Positions 1-7,536 of a stretch of 21,294 nt of DNA are shown here, one piece after another (position 1 is the first letter of the stretch; each line of letters starts with the position of its first letter). The translations under genes and the position numbers were made by a program. Location of the stretch: NCBI GenBank assembly GCA_964534905.1, contig CAZHPZ010000025.1:1-21294 (forward strand). The letters are read 5' to 3'. Source of the stretch: RGIG4608 sp964534905 (GTDB taxonomy: Bacteria > Bacillota > Clostridia > Oscillospirales > CAG-272). Under the pieces are notes generated by a model. It did not search any database. It was not told where the DNA came from and saw only the letters and a program-made list of their open reading frames with translations.

Positions 1-1292
1 GAAGATATTTTGAGGGCGGAGCACAGGGAAGATATGTGTTTTTGATAGACGAGGCGCATAACCTGCCCGATCGTGCACGTGAAATGTATTCCGCTTTCGT
101 GTCCGAAAGCACGCTTGCTCTTGCGGCATCATCGCTCCCACAGCAGGACAGTGAGTTGATATGTGAGCTTGACGGATTTATTCGCAAGCTTGACGAATGC
201 AAATCACTTTGCAATGACAATATTTTTAAAAACGAAAAGGGAGAAGAATACGGCTTTTATATAAGTAAGGAGCCTTACGGTTCACTTGACGGTAACGTGG
301 AGCGCCTTTGTGCGGCAATGAATTCGTGGCTTCGCAAAAACAGACTTTCTCCCGAATATACGAGAATCAGAACTTTGTATTCCGAAATATCGGAATATAA
401 AAAAATATCCGAGCTTTACGACGAGCATTACAGATTTTTTGTAGAGGTTTGCGCGGGTGATGTCAAAGTAAGGCTGTCGTGCATTGATCCCTCATATCAG
501 CTCGGATTGTGTAGACAGAGGGCTGTTTCGAGCATTATGTTTTCAGCAACTCTTGAGCCTCTTGATTATTTTTCCGACATGCTTGGTGCACAAAAAAACG
601 GATTGAAGCTTAAGCTTCTGTCGCCGTTTGAACAGAGTAATTTGGGGCTTGTGTGTGTTGATACCGTAAATACACGCTTTGAGGAGAGAGAAAAATCCTA
701 TAAAAAAATCGCATCCTGCATTGCCGGTGCGGTCTCGGGAAAGGCGGGAAATTATATAGTCTTCTTTCCGTCATATCAATATATGCAAAGGGTCAGCCTT
801 GAATTTGCGAAAAAATATCCGAGGGTGACGCTTATAGAGCAGAGCGTTGATATGAGCCGGGAGGAGCGTGAACGATTTATATCCGAATTTAAGGAGGATA
901 CGGGCGTGCTTCGAGTCGGATTTTGCGTTCTCGGCGGAAGCTTTTCGGAGGGAATAGATCTCCCGGGTACAAGGCTTATCGGAACCGTAATCGTCGGAGT
1001 CGGTATTCCCGCTATTTCAAGCGAACGTAATATTATGCGTGAATATTTTGAAAATACGAGAGAAAACGGATACGATTACGCTTACACATATCCCGGAATG
1101 AACAGAGTCCTTCAGGCTGCGGGAAGAGTAATACGGACGGAGAACGACAGGGGAGTTGTTGTCTTGCTTGACGATAGATATGCCACAGAGCAATACAGGG
1201 CAATGCTTCCGTCACAGTGGAGCCATATAAAATACGTTCACAGTGCGAGCGAGCTTTCCGAAACGGTCAAAAAATTCTGGCACGAGCACTAA
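1..1292 (+). CDS. ATP-dependent DNA helicase, DinG/XPD (Rad3) family, 5'-truncated by window edge
   Basis: The frame is open from base 3, so the true start lies upstream; the first GTG at 36 falls inside the Walker B strand and is not a start. The motif II sequence LIDEAHN (DEAH box, bases 48-59) is followed by about 410 residues. Near the end, QAAGRVIRT (about bases 1113-1139) is helicase motif VI of the XPD/DinG group, preceded by an SFSEGIDLPG segment typical of the second RecA-like domain. Family members are superfamily 2 5'-3' DNA helicases that act in repair or at structured DNA, many with an iron-sulfur cluster. The cluster cysteines normally lie upstream of the DEAH box, so they cannot be checked here. 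The gene ends 89 bp before asnS, with no terminator visible between them. The exact subfamily is uncertain. Confidence 0.87.
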   Translation, partial: RYFEGGAQGRYVFLIDEAHNLPDRAREMYSAFVSESTLALAASSLPQQDSELICELDGFIRKLDECKSLCNDNIFKNEKGEEYGFYISKEPYGSLDGNVERLCAAMNSWLRKNRLSPEYTRIRTLYSEISEYKKISELYDEHYRFFVEVCAGDVKVRLSCIDPSYQLGLCRQRAVSSIMFSATLEPLDYFSDMLGAQKNGLKLKLLSPFEQSNLGLVCVDTVNTRFEEREKSYKKIASCIAGAVSGKAGNYIVFFPSYQYMQRVSLEFAKKYPRVTLIEQSVDMSREERERFISEFKEDTGVLRVGFCVLGGSFSEGIDLPGTRLIGTVIVGVGIPAISSERNIMREYFENTRENGYDYAYTYPGMNRVLQAAGRVIRTENDRGVVVLLDDRYATEQYRAMLPSQWSHIKYVHSASELSETVKKFWHEH

Positions 1293-1309
1293 AAAATGTG
1301 TACAGGGTA

Positions 1310-1338
1310 TTGAATTTCGGCGAAAAATATGATATCAT
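1310..1338 (+). promoter_or_regulatory. Candidate sigma-A promoter for asnS
   Basis: TTGAAT (1310-1315), a 17-base spacer and TATCAT (1333-1338), with TGA just before the -10 box (extended -10). It lies 43 bases before the asnS start and suggests that asnS and the following aminotransferase gene can be transcribed independently of the helicase gene. Confidence 0.6.
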
Positions 1339-1381
1339 TAATAAAATAGTGCTTTTATTATAAAGTAAAGAAGGTAGACAA

Positions 1382-2776
1382 ATGAAAAGAATTACTGTCA
1401 AAGAAATATTTGCCTGCCCCGAAAAATTTGCGGGACAGAGTATCACCGTTGCAGGCTGGGCGAGAACGATACGCGCAAGCAACGTGTTTGGATTTATAGA
1501 ATTGAATGACGGAAGCTATTTCAAGAATCTTCAGATAGTTTTCGAGGATTCTAAGCTTGATAACTATAAAACGGTAGCAAAGCAGAATGTAGGAGCATCT
1601 TTTGTTATTGAGGGCACTCTTGAGCTCACTCCCGAAGCACAGCAGCCGTTTGAGCTTAAGGCTGACAAAATAGATATTGAGGGTACATCAACTCCCGATT
1701 ATCCGCTTCAGAAGAAGAGACATACCCTTGAATATCTGCGTACCATTGCGCATTTGCGCCCCCGCTCCAATACGTTCAACGCGGTGTTCCGTGTAAGGAG
1801 CGTTGCGGCTTATGCTATCCATAAGTTCTTCCAAGAACGCGGATTCGTTTACGTTCATACTCCTCTTATCACAGGCTCCGACTGTGAGGGCGCCGGCGAG
1901 ATGTTCCAGGTAACTACGCTTGACCTTGAGAACCCTCCGAGAACCGAGTTGGGTGAAATAGATTATTCTCAGGACTTCTTCGGCAAGAGAACGGGACTTA
2001 CTGTTTCCGGTCAGCTTAACGTTGAAACATACGCTATGGCGTTTTCGAATGTTTATACGTTCGGTCCCACATTCCGCGCGGAGCGTTCCAACACACAGCG
2101 CCATGCTGCAGAGTTCTGGATGGTTGAGCCTGAACTTGCATTTGCGGATCTTACTGATTATATGGATACGGCAGAGGATATGATGAAGTTCGTCCTCTCA
2201 TACGTTATGGAAAACTGTGCGGCGGAGATGGAGTTCTTTAACAAGTTCTTCGATAAGACACTTATAGAGCGCCTTACTGCACTTGTAAACAGCGAATTCG
2301 GAAGAATTACCTATACCGAAGCGGTAGAAAAGCTTCAAAATTGCGGTCATAAGTTCGAATATCCCGTTTATTGGGGAATGGATCTTCAGACCGAGCACGA
2401 GAGATATCTCACAGAGGAGATATTCAAGAAGCCCGTTTTCGTAACCGATTATCCTAAGGATATAAAGGCGTTCTATATGCGCCAGAACGACGACGGTAAG
2501 ACAGTAGCGGCTGCGGATATGCTTGTTCCTGGAGTCGGAGAGCTTATCGGAGGATCACAGCGTGAGGAGAGAATGGATAAGCTCCTTGAGGCTATGGATA
2601 AATTCAACCTTAATCCCGAGGATTATTGGTGGTATCTTGAGCTTCGTAAGTACGGCGGATGCCGTCACGCCGGATTCGGCCTCGGATTTGAGCGTCTCAT
2701 TATGTATATCACTGGCGTAAGCAATATACGTGACGTTGAAGCTTTCCCGAGAACCACGGGTAACGCTGATTTCTAA
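1382..2776 (+). CDS. asnS: Asparagine--tRNA ligase
   Basis: A 464-residue class IIb aminoacyl-tRNA synthetase that charges tRNA-Asn with asparagine in the cytoplasm; the length is normal for AsnRS. An N-terminal OB-fold anticodon-binding domain (about residues 1-110, with a VAGWARTIRAS strand) precedes the catalytic core. Class II motif 2 is at about 231-251 (FRAERSNTQRHAAEFWMVEPE region) and motif 3 at 431-439 (GFGLGFERL). The RSNTQRH form of the motif 2 loop and the ending GVSNIRDVEAFPRT fit AsnRS rather than AspRS. An AAGAAGG ribosome binding site precedes the ATG. The aminotransferase gene follows after 24 bp, consistent with cotranscription. An intact asnS suggests direct charging of tRNA-Asn in this organism. 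Confidence 0.97.
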   Translation: MKRITVKEIFACPEKFAGQSITVAGWARTIRASNVFGFIELNDGSYFKNLQIVFEDSKLDNYKTVAKQNVGASFVIEGTLELTPEAQQPFELKADKIDIEGTSTPDYPLQKKRHTLEYLRTIAHLRPRSNTFNAVFRVRSVAAYAIHKFFQERGFVYVHTPLITGSDCEGAGEMFQVTTLDLENPPRTELGEIDYSQDFFGKRTGLTVSGQLNVETYAMAFSNVYTFGPTFRAERSNTQRHAAEFWMVEPELAFADLTDYMDTAEDMMKFVLSYVMENCAAEMEFFNKFFDKTLIERLTALVNSEFGRITYTEAVEKLQNCGHKFEYPVYWGMDLQTEHERYLTEEIFKKPVFVTDYPKDIKAFYMRQNDDGKTVAAADMLVPGVGELIGGSQREERMDKLLEAMDKFNLNPEDYWWYLELRKYGGCRHAGFGLGFERLIMYITGVSNIRDVEAFPRTTGNADF

Positions 2777-2800
2777 TTAAATACTCGGAGGTGCTATTTT

Positions 2801-4090
2801 ATGAAATACACCGAAATGAACAAAAATGAGCTCGGAATATTTTATTCCGAGCTCAAAAAAGAATATGAGAGAATATGCTCCCTCGGTCTTTCTCTCGACC
2901 TTTCCCGCGGTAAGCCGGGTAGGGAGCAGCTTGATGTTATGGAGGGAATGCTCAATTGTATAAAAAGCGGTGAGGACTGTATCGGAGAGGACGGGGTCGA
3001 TTACCGAAACTACGGTATACTTGAGGGCATCCCCGAGGCTAAAAGGCTTTTTTCGGATCTTCTTTCGATTCCAGCGGAAAATATATTCGTTGCAGGTAAT
3101 TCATCGCTTAATTTGATGTACGATACCGTCAGTCGTGCGATGCTTTACGGCGTGCTCGGAAGCGATAAGCCGTGGTGTAAGCTTGAGAGGGTTAAATTTA
3201 TTTGTCCGTCTCCCGGATATGACCGTCATTTTGCAATATGTGAGTCTCTCGGAATCGAAATGATAAGCGTCGATATGACGCCGAGCGGTCCTGATATGGA
3301 TACTGTGGAGAAAATAGCGGTGTCGGACGAAGCCGTAAAGGGTATATGGTGCTGCCCGAAATATTCAAATCCGGACGGTATAACCTATTCTTCCGAAGCT
3401 GTTAGAAGACTTGCTTCTATGCCTACGGCGGCTAAGGATTTCAGAATATTCTGGGATAATGCATATGCCGTGCACGACCTCTATCCAGACAAAGCCGATA
3501 CGCTTGACGATATATTCGGCAAATGTATTGAATACGGTACGGTCGACAGAGTTTTTTATTTTGCTTCGACATCTAAAATTTCATTTCCGGGCTCGGGAGT
3601 GGCTATGTTTGCGGCAAGTAAAGAAAATCTTGAGCAGATACGTCCGATTCTCTCCGTTCAAACGATAGGATTTGATAAAATAAATCAGATAAGACACGTA
3701 AAATATTTCGGTAACGCCGAAAATATAAGAAAGCATATGATGCTCCTTTCCGATCTGATAAGACCGAAGTTCGAGACTGTTGACGAGATTCTTACGGCGG
3801 AGATGGGTGAGCTTGGTATAGCAACGTGGACAAAGCCGCTCGGCGGATATTTTGTAAGTCTCTATACTATGGACGGATGCGCACGCAGAGCCTATGAGTT
3901 TGCCGAGACGGCAGGCGTTAAGCTGACCCGCGCGGGCGCGACGTATCCGTATGGAAGGGATCCGCATGACCGTAATATCCGTATCGCACCGACATATCCC
4001 GAAAATGATGAGCTGCGCACGGCTATGAGAGTTTTGTGTACTTGCGTGAAGCTTGCAAGCGTTGAAAAGCTATTAAAAACAATAAATTGA
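2801..4090 (+). CDS. PLP-dependent aminotransferase, aspartate aminotransferase-like (class I/II fold)
   Basis: A 429-residue fold-type I aminotransferase. The N-terminal SLDLSRGKPGREQLD and the overall pattern fit the Asp_aminotransf group (Pfam PF12897 type), known members of which transfer the amino group of aspartate to 2-oxoglutarate. The PLP Schiff-base lysine is probably Lys259 in FASTSKISFPGSG. The segment KYSNPDGITYS carries the conserved N-P-x-G substrate/PLP loop, and WDNAYAVHDL contains the aspartate that contacts the PLP pyridine nitrogen. The C-terminal RIAPTYPEN carries the arginine that binds the alpha-carboxylate. GGAGGTG (2788-2794) supports the ATG. The gene lies 24 bp after asnS; a shared aspartate/asparagine theme is possible, but the link is inference. 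Substrate specificity is not proven. Confidence 0.88.
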   Translation: MKYTEMNKNELGIFYSELKKEYERICSLGLSLDLSRGKPGREQLDVMEGMLNCIKSGEDCIGEDGVDYRNYGILEGIPEAKRLFSDLLSIPAENIFVAGNSSLNLMYDTVSRAMLYGVLGSDKPWCKLERVKFICPSPGYDRHFAICESLGIEMISVDMTPSGPDMDTVEKIAVSDEAVKGIWCCPKYSNPDGITYSSEAVRRLASMPTAAKDFRIFWDNAYAVHDLYPDKADTLDDIFGKCIEYGTVDRVFYFASTSKISFPGSGVAMFAASKENLEQIRPILSVQTIGFDKINQIRHVKYFGNAENIRKHMMLLSDLIRPKFETVDEILTAEMGELGIATWTKPLGGYFVSLYTMDGCARRAYEFAETAGVKLTRAGATYPYGRDPHDRNIRIAPTYPENDELRTAMRVLCTCVKLASVEKLLKTIN

Positions 4091-4106
4091 TTAACAATAT
4101 TTTAAA

Positions 4107-4140
4107 AATCCGTCGGACGAATTTTTTCGCTCGGCGGATT
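4107..4140 (+). terminator. Possible terminator after the aminotransferase gene
   Basis: Imperfect hairpin: 4107-4120 pairs with 4127-4140 (two G-U pairs and one mismatch) around a T-rich loop. The stem is strong, but no clear U-run follows, so termination efficiency is doubtful. Confidence 0.45.
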
Positions 4141-4173
4141 CTCTACTATAATAAATAAATTTCTAAAAAACTA

Positions 4174-4202
4174 TTGACAAGCCCCTTGCAAGGTGGTATA
4201 AT
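4174..4202 (+). promoter_or_regulatory. Consensus sigma-A promoter of the rpmG-secE-nusG-rplKA-secG operon
   Basis: TTGACA (4174-4179), exactly 17 bases, TATAAT (4197-4202), with TGG directly before the -10 box (extended -10). All twelve consensus bases match, as expected for a strongly expressed ribosomal/secretion operon. The predicted start is near 4209. Confidence 0.88.
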
Positions 4203-4208
4203 CTTATT

Positions 4209-4337
4209 ACCTCTGTAAATGGGCTTTTTTCGTTGTGCCCGCTTTGCGCCGCCCACTCGGGCAGGGCAGAACGCCGTCTCAGAGGGAGGTACACTGACCG
4301 ATAGGTCAAAAAAATATTAATGGGAGGTGCCGAAAAA
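4209..4337 (+). promoter_or_regulatory. Structured 5' leader of the rpmG operon
   Basis: About 128 nt between the predicted transcription start and rpmG, without a convincing ORF. The first bases form an outer stem, CCTCTG (4210-4215) with CAGAGG (4280-4285). It encloses two hairpins, GGGC (4221-4224)/GCCC (4237-4240) and GCCC (4251-4254)/GGGC (4259-4262). A small hairpin, TGACC/GGTCA (4295-4308), follows. There is no U-run like that of an intrinsic terminator. I do not recognise a known riboswitch or ribosomal-protein leader; its role could be autoregulation or protection of the 5' end. Confidence 0.5.
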
Positions 4338-4499
4338 ATGGCTAATGATGCAAGAGTCAAGATTACTCTCGTTTGCACAGAGTGCAAGCAGAGAAACTAC
4401 GAGACAAAGAAAAACAAGAAGAATGATCCCGACAGACTTGAAATGAACAAGTACTGCAAATTCTGCCGCAAGCACACTCTTCACAAAGAATCCAAGTAA
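4338..4499 (+). CDS. rpmG: 50S ribosomal protein L33
   Basis: A 53-residue basic protein of the large ribosomal subunit. It carries two CxxC pairs, CTEC and CKFC, so it is the zinc-binding (C+) form of L33. The segment RNYETKKNKKN is typical of the family. GGAGGTG (4323-4329) is well placed for the ATG. It is the first gene of the operon, 17 bp before secE, the usual Firmicute order. Confidence 0.95.
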   Translation: MANDARVKITLVCTECKQRNYETKKNKKNDPDRLEMNKYCKFCRKHTLHKESK

Positions 4500-4516
4500 T
4501 TGTAAAGGAGATTGTT

Positions 4517-4786
4517 ATGGCAGATTTGGAAAACAAAAAAGCAAATAACCCCGAAGCAACGAAAAAAGTGAAGAAAAAAAGCGACAAGCCTTCTCTCTGG
4601 AGCAGAATTGCGGCATACGCAAGAAGCATAAAGAGCGAGATCAAAAAAATTTCTTGGTCTCCCTGGACAGACGTTCGTAAAAATACTTTCGTAGTAGTTG
4701 TTGTTATCGCTGCATGTGCAGTTGCACTTGCGATAGTTGACTACGTATTTGCTCAGGGAATTACACTGCTCGGAAATCTCTTCTAA
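4517..4786 (+). CDS. secE: Preprotein translocase subunit SecE
   Basis: An 89-residue protein with a charged lysine-rich N-terminus (about 1-30), an amphipathic region containing SIKSEIKKISWSPW (the conserved KKISWP-type motif), and one transmembrane helix at about 57-80. This is the single-span SecE form of Gram-positive bacteria. SecE clamps SecY in the SecYEG channel of the plasma membrane. GGAG lies just before the ATG. nusG follows after 15 bp; secE-nusG is a nearly universal bacterial pair. Confidence 0.94.
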   Translation: MADLENKKANNPEATKKVKKKSDKPSLWSRIAAYARSIKSEIKKISWSPWTDVRKNTFVVVVVIAACAVALAIVDYVFAQGITLLGNLF

Positions 4787-4801
4787 TTAAAGGAGAAAGA
4801 A

Positions 4802-5347
4802 ATGAGCGATTTTAATGAAATGAATGTCGGACCGAGATGGTATGTGGCGCACACCTACTCAGGTTATGAAAACAAGGTAAAAGCAAGCCTTGAAAAAAGA
4901 ATTGAAAACCTTGGACTTGAACATTTGATTTACGACGTAAAGATTCCCGTTCAGATCGTTATCGAAAAGAAGGGCGATCAGGAGATCGAGGTTGAGGAAA
5001 AGCTTTTCCCCGGCTACGTTTATATCAAGATGACGATGAATGATGAAAGCTGGCATGCTATCAGATCCATCACGGGTATTACAGGCTTTGTAGGCCCGGG
5101 ATCACGTCCCTCTCCCTTGTCTGACGATGAGGTTGCGGCGCTTAATATCGAGGAAAAGAGAGTTAAGCTTAATTTTGCGGTCGGCGACAGCGTTATTGTT
5201 ACAAGCGGTCTTTTCGAAGGCTATAACGGTACAGTTCAGTCAATTTCCGACGATTCAAACAAGGTTACCGTCCTTATAAACAGAGGACGCAGAGATATGC
5301 CCGTTGAGCTTGACACGGGTATCATCAAGAAGAAAGAAAACATCTGA
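4802..5347 (+). CDS. nusG: Transcription termination/antitermination factor NusG
   Basis: 181 residues, normal length. The NGN domain (about 10-115) begins with PRWYVAHTYSGYENKV and includes KLFPGYVYIKM, which contacts RNA polymerase. The C-terminal KOW domain (about 125-175) contains VGDSVIVTSGLFEGYNGTV. NusG binds elongating RNA polymerase and couples it to the ribosome or, in some species, to Rho. GGAGAAAG precedes the ATG. The gene is followed by a 97-nt spacer that carries the L1-binding leader before rplK. Confidence 0.97.
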   Translation: MSDFNEMNVGPRWYVAHTYSGYENKVKASLEKRIENLGLEHLIYDVKIPVQIVIEKKGDQEIEVEEKLFPGYVYIKMTMNDESWHAIRSITGITGFVGPGSRPSPLSDDEVAALNIEEKRVKLNFAVGDSVIVTSGLFEGYNGTVQSISDDSNKVTVLINRGRRDMPVELDTGIIKKKENI

Positions 5348-5358
5348 GTCAAGCACTG

Positions 5359-5427
5359 GCGACATTGTCAAGTCGCAAACGTGGGAGGGAGAAAAATTTT
5401 ATGTCAATTCTCCCGTATAATTACCAC
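5359..5427 (+). promoter_or_regulatory. L1 ribosomal-protein leader (autoregulatory mRNA element) before rplK-rplA
   Basis: The element carries the L1 recognition pattern of the 23S rRNA L1 stalk. A lower stem, GTGG (5381-5384) with CCAC (5424-5427), is followed by an asymmetric internal loop, GA on one side and GTATAATTA on the other. An upper 7-bp stem follows, GGGAGAA (5387-5393) with TTCTCCC (5408-5414). A small GCGAC/GTCGC hairpin (5359-5376) precedes it. Free L1 is known to bind such elements and repress translation of its own operon. The repression here is inference from this structure and its position 17 nt before rplK. Confidence 0.72.
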
Positions 5428-5444
5428 AATGGAGGTATTTTAAA

Positions 5445-5870
5445 ATGGCAAAGAAAGTAATGGGTTACATTAAGTTGCAATTGCCTGCAGGTAAAGCTAC
5501 ACCCCAGCCCCCCGTTGGTCCTGCACTTGGTCAGTACGGCGTTGCAATTCCCGTATTCACAAAAGAATTTAATGAAAGAACAAAGAACGACATGGGACTT
5601 ATCATTCCCGTCGTTATCACAGTTTACGCTGACCGTTCGTTTACGTTTATCACAAAGACTCCCCCCGCTCCCGTTCTTATTAAGAAGGCATGCGGTATCG
5701 AATCCGGTTCCGATAAGCCCAACAAGAATAAGGTAGCAAAGATCACAACCGAGCAGGTTAGAAAAATCGCTGAAACAAAGATGCCCGACCTCAACGCAGG
5801 CTCCATCGAGGCTGCTATGAGCATGGTTGCAGGTACTGCAAGAAGCATGGGTATCGTTGTAGAGGACTAA
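5445..5870 (+). CDS. rplK: 50S ribosomal protein L11
   Basis: 141 residues, standard length. The N-terminal domain starts KKVMGYIKLQLPAGKATPQPPVGPALGQYG, the proline-rich hinge region of L11. The C-terminal rRNA-binding domain ends in AGTARSMGIVVED. L11 sits in the GTPase-associated centre of the 50S subunit and is needed for factor binding and RelA-type stringent response. GGAGG lies before the ATG. rplA follows after 13 bp, and both genes lie downstream of the L1 leader. Confidence 0.98.
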   Translation: MAKKVMGYIKLQLPAGKATPQPPVGPALGQYGVAIPVFTKEFNERTKNDMGLIIPVVITVYADRSFTFITKTPPAPVLIKKACGIESGSDKPNKNKVAKITTEQVRKIAETKMPDLNAGSIEAAMSMVAGTARSMGIVVED

Positions 5871-5883
5871 GGAGGAGAAATAA

Positions 5884-6579
5884 ATGGCTAAATTTGGTAA
5901 GAAATATTCAGATAGCGTAAAGCTTCTTGAAAAGAACAAGGTTTATGATCCTTCCGAGGCTCTCGCACTCGTTTGCCAGACATCTAAGGCAAAGTTCGAC
6001 GAAACTATCGAAATCCACATCCGTCTCGGTGTTGACTCCCGTCACGCTGACCAGCAGGTTCGTGGTGCAGTAGTGCTTCCCAACGGAACAGGTAAGACTG
6101 TAAGAACTCTCGTTTTCGCTAAGGGTGACAAGGCTGATGCTGCTCGTGCAGCAGGCGCTGATTACGTTGGCGATCTCGATATGGTTGAAAAGATTACAAA
6201 GGAAAACTGGTTCGACTTCGACGTTGTTATCGCAAGCCCCGATATGATGGGTGTTGTAGGACGTCTTGGTAAGATCCTCGGTCCTAAGGGACTTATGCCC
6301 AACCCCAAGGCCGGAACTGTTACTCCCGACGTTGCTCGTGCAGTTACAGAGGCTAAGGCAGGTAAGATCGAATACCGTCTTGATAAGACAAACATCATTC
6401 ACTGCCCCATCGGTAAGGCTTCCTTCGGTCCCGAAAAGCTTACCGAGAACTTCAATACTCTCGTTGGTGCAGTTATCAAAGCAAAGCCCGCTGCCGCTAA
6501 GGGTCAGTACATCAAGAGCTGCGTAATCGCATCTACGATGGGCCCCGGCATCAAGATCAATCAGGCTAAGCTTGGTTAA
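5884..6579 (+). CDS. rplA: 50S ribosomal protein L1
   Basis: 231 residues, normal length for L1. Typical blocks include EIHIRLGVDSRHADQQVRG, VVLPNGTGKTVR, LGKILGPKGLMPNPKAGTVT and a C-terminal STMGPGIKIN. L1 forms the mobile stalk at the E site and is also the translational repressor of its own operon, which fits the leader at 5359-5427. Codon use is strongly biased, as in gap and rplK, consistent with high expression. The next gene is secG, not rplJ, which is unusual. Confidence 0.98.
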   Translation: MAKFGKKYSDSVKLLEKNKVYDPSEALALVCQTSKAKFDETIEIHIRLGVDSRHADQQVRGAVVLPNGTGKTVRTLVFAKGDKADAARAAGADYVGDLDMVEKITKENWFDFDVVIASPDMMGVVGRLGKILGPKGLMPNPKAGTVTPDVARAVTEAKAGKIEYRLDKTNIIHCPIGKASFGPEKLTENFNTLVGAVIKAKPAAAKGQYIKSCVIASTMGPGIKINQAKLG

Positions 6580-6633
6580 TCCCTCTACATTGTGCACACA
6601 CGCATAACGAAGTAATATTTGGAGGAAATTATA

Positions 6634-6861
6634 ATGACACTCGCTTTGGGTATTATCATCATTCTTCTCAGTATTGCGGTATCTGCGCTCGTTCTTATGC
6701 AGTCCGGTAAGGGTAAGGAGCTTTCCAGCACCCTTGCAGGCGGAAACGGCTCGTACGGCAATTCCAAGACCAATGATAAAGATAAGCTTTTATTCAAGAT
6801 AACAGCAGTACTTTCGGCAATTCTTGTTGTACTTGTACTCGTGCTCTATGTTATCGCATAA
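6634..6861 (+). CDS. secG: Preprotein translocase subunit SecG
   Basis: 75 residues with two membrane spans (about 2-22 and 52-74). The loop LVLMQSGKGKELSSTLAGG between them is the SecG signature. SecG is the small accessory subunit of the SecYEG channel. The ATG at 6634 is chosen because GGAGG at 6621-6625 is correctly spaced; an in-frame TTG at 6619 would overlap that site. No promoter or terminator is evident in the 54 bp after rplA, so secG appears to be the last gene of the operon and shares a transcript with secE. It is followed directly by a strong terminator. Confidence 0.92.
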   Translation: MTLALGIIIILLSIAVSALVLMQSGKGKELSSTLAGGNGSYGNSKTNDKDKLLFKITAVLSAILVVLVLVLYVIA

Positions 6862-6878
6862 GCTTTGATATTAAAAAG

Positions 6879-6917
6879 CAAGCAATGCAGACTTTGTTCG
6901 GCATTGCTTGTTTTTTT
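6879..6917 (+). terminator. Intrinsic terminator, end of the rpmG-secG operon
   Basis: Perfect 10-bp stem CAAGCAATGC (6879-6888)/GCATTGCTTG (6901-6910), followed by seven T residues (6911-6917). The A-run before the stem gives it bidirectional character, serving the convergent ruvX as well. Confidence 0.92.
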
Positions 6918-6926
6918 ATTCGTTTT

Positions 6927-7379
6927 TTATTCGGCAGACATATATTTAAGTCTATCGAGTGCGTTTTGCAGTATTATTTGAGCGGAGAGTGTATCAACGA
7001 CGACCTTACGCTTGGCGCCGCGTGTGTTGGTTTCGTTAAGAAATCTTGAAGCGGCAACGGTTGAAAGACGCTCGTCAAAGAGTGCAACGGGAACAGAGGG
7101 CAGCCTTTCCTCAAGAAGAGAAGCCAGCTCCTTTATTCTGTCCGCTCTGAATCCCTCCGAGCCGTCCATATTTTTCGGTAATCCGAGAACTATGCCGACG
7201 ACCTTACGCTCACGCGCGACATCGGCTATTGCATCTGCGGTTTTAACTATTCCGCCCGGGGAAATGTATCCGATGCCCGAGGCAAGTATTCTTGATGGGT
7301 CGGAAACAGCAAGTCCCGTGCGCTTGTCGCCGAAATCTATACCGAGAAGTGCTCCTCTCGTCTTGAAAATTCTATCCAT
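6927..7379 (-). CDS. ruvX: Putative pre-16S rRNA nuclease / Holliday junction resolvase-like, YqgF family
   Basis: 150 residues with an RNase H-like fold. The first strand, LLGIDFGDKRTGLAVSDP, carries the catalytic Asp of the family. VGIVLGLPKNMDGSEG is the second conserved block, and VALFDERLSTVAASRFL contains the catalytic Glu in the DERLST motif. YqgF/RuvX trims the 5' end of 16S rRNA and is also annotated as a Holliday junction resolvase. The ATG at 7379 has an AAAGGTGA site about 10 bases upstream and lies below a consensus promoter. The gene stands alone, divergent from the M23 gene. Confidence 0.95.
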   Translation of the reverse strand: MDRIFKTRGALLGIDFGDKRTGLAVSDPSRILASGIGYISPGGIVKTADAIADVARERKVVGIVLGLPKNMDGSEGFRADRIKELASLLEERLPSVPVALFDERLSTVAASRFLNETNTRGAKRKVVVDTLSAQIILQNALDRLKYMSAE

Positions 7380-7411
7380 AATTAAAAATCACCTTTCCAA
7401 TAACTGCTATG

Positions 7412-7440
7412 ATTATATCAAAAAAAAGTATTTTTGTCAA
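7412..7440 (-). promoter_or_regulatory. Consensus sigma-A promoter of ruvX
   Basis: On the minus strand: TTGACA (7440-7435), 17 bases, TATAAT (7417-7412), with TGA before the -10 box (extended -10). All twelve consensus bases match. Confidence 0.87.
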
Positions 7441-7466
7441 TACGGACTATTTTATATATAAAGTCT

Positions 7467-7495
7467 GTATAAAGAACGAAAAAGAGGTAAAAATA
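7467..7495 (+). promoter_or_regulatory. Candidate sigma-F-type (forespore) promoter for the M23 gene
   Basis: GTATA (7467-7471) and GGTAAAAATA (7486-7495) match the Bacillus sigma-F consensus GywTA ... GgnrAnAnTw at every position. The 14-base spacer is slightly shorter than usual. No good sigma-A promoter is visible in the same stretch. This fits a SpoIIQ-like product but rests on a short match in AT-rich DNA. Confidence 0.4.
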
Positions 7496-7536
7496 CTACT
7501 GTCAAAGCAAAATTTACATTCAGAAAGGATAAAATT

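Noticed and set aside
1688..2104. Minus-strand 138-codon frame inside asnS
   Set aside because: Fully within a well-conserved synthetase gene; no domain and no promoter.
4209..4337. tRNA gene in the rpmG leader
   Set aside because: The stems and loops do not fit a cloverleaf, and there is no T-loop GTTC sequence or CCA end.
5908..6597. Long open frame (229 codons) on the minus strand opposite rplA
   Set aside because: It lies opposite a clear ribosomal protein gene with strong codon bias, which keeps the opposite frame open. It has no recognisable domain and no convincing ribosome binding site.
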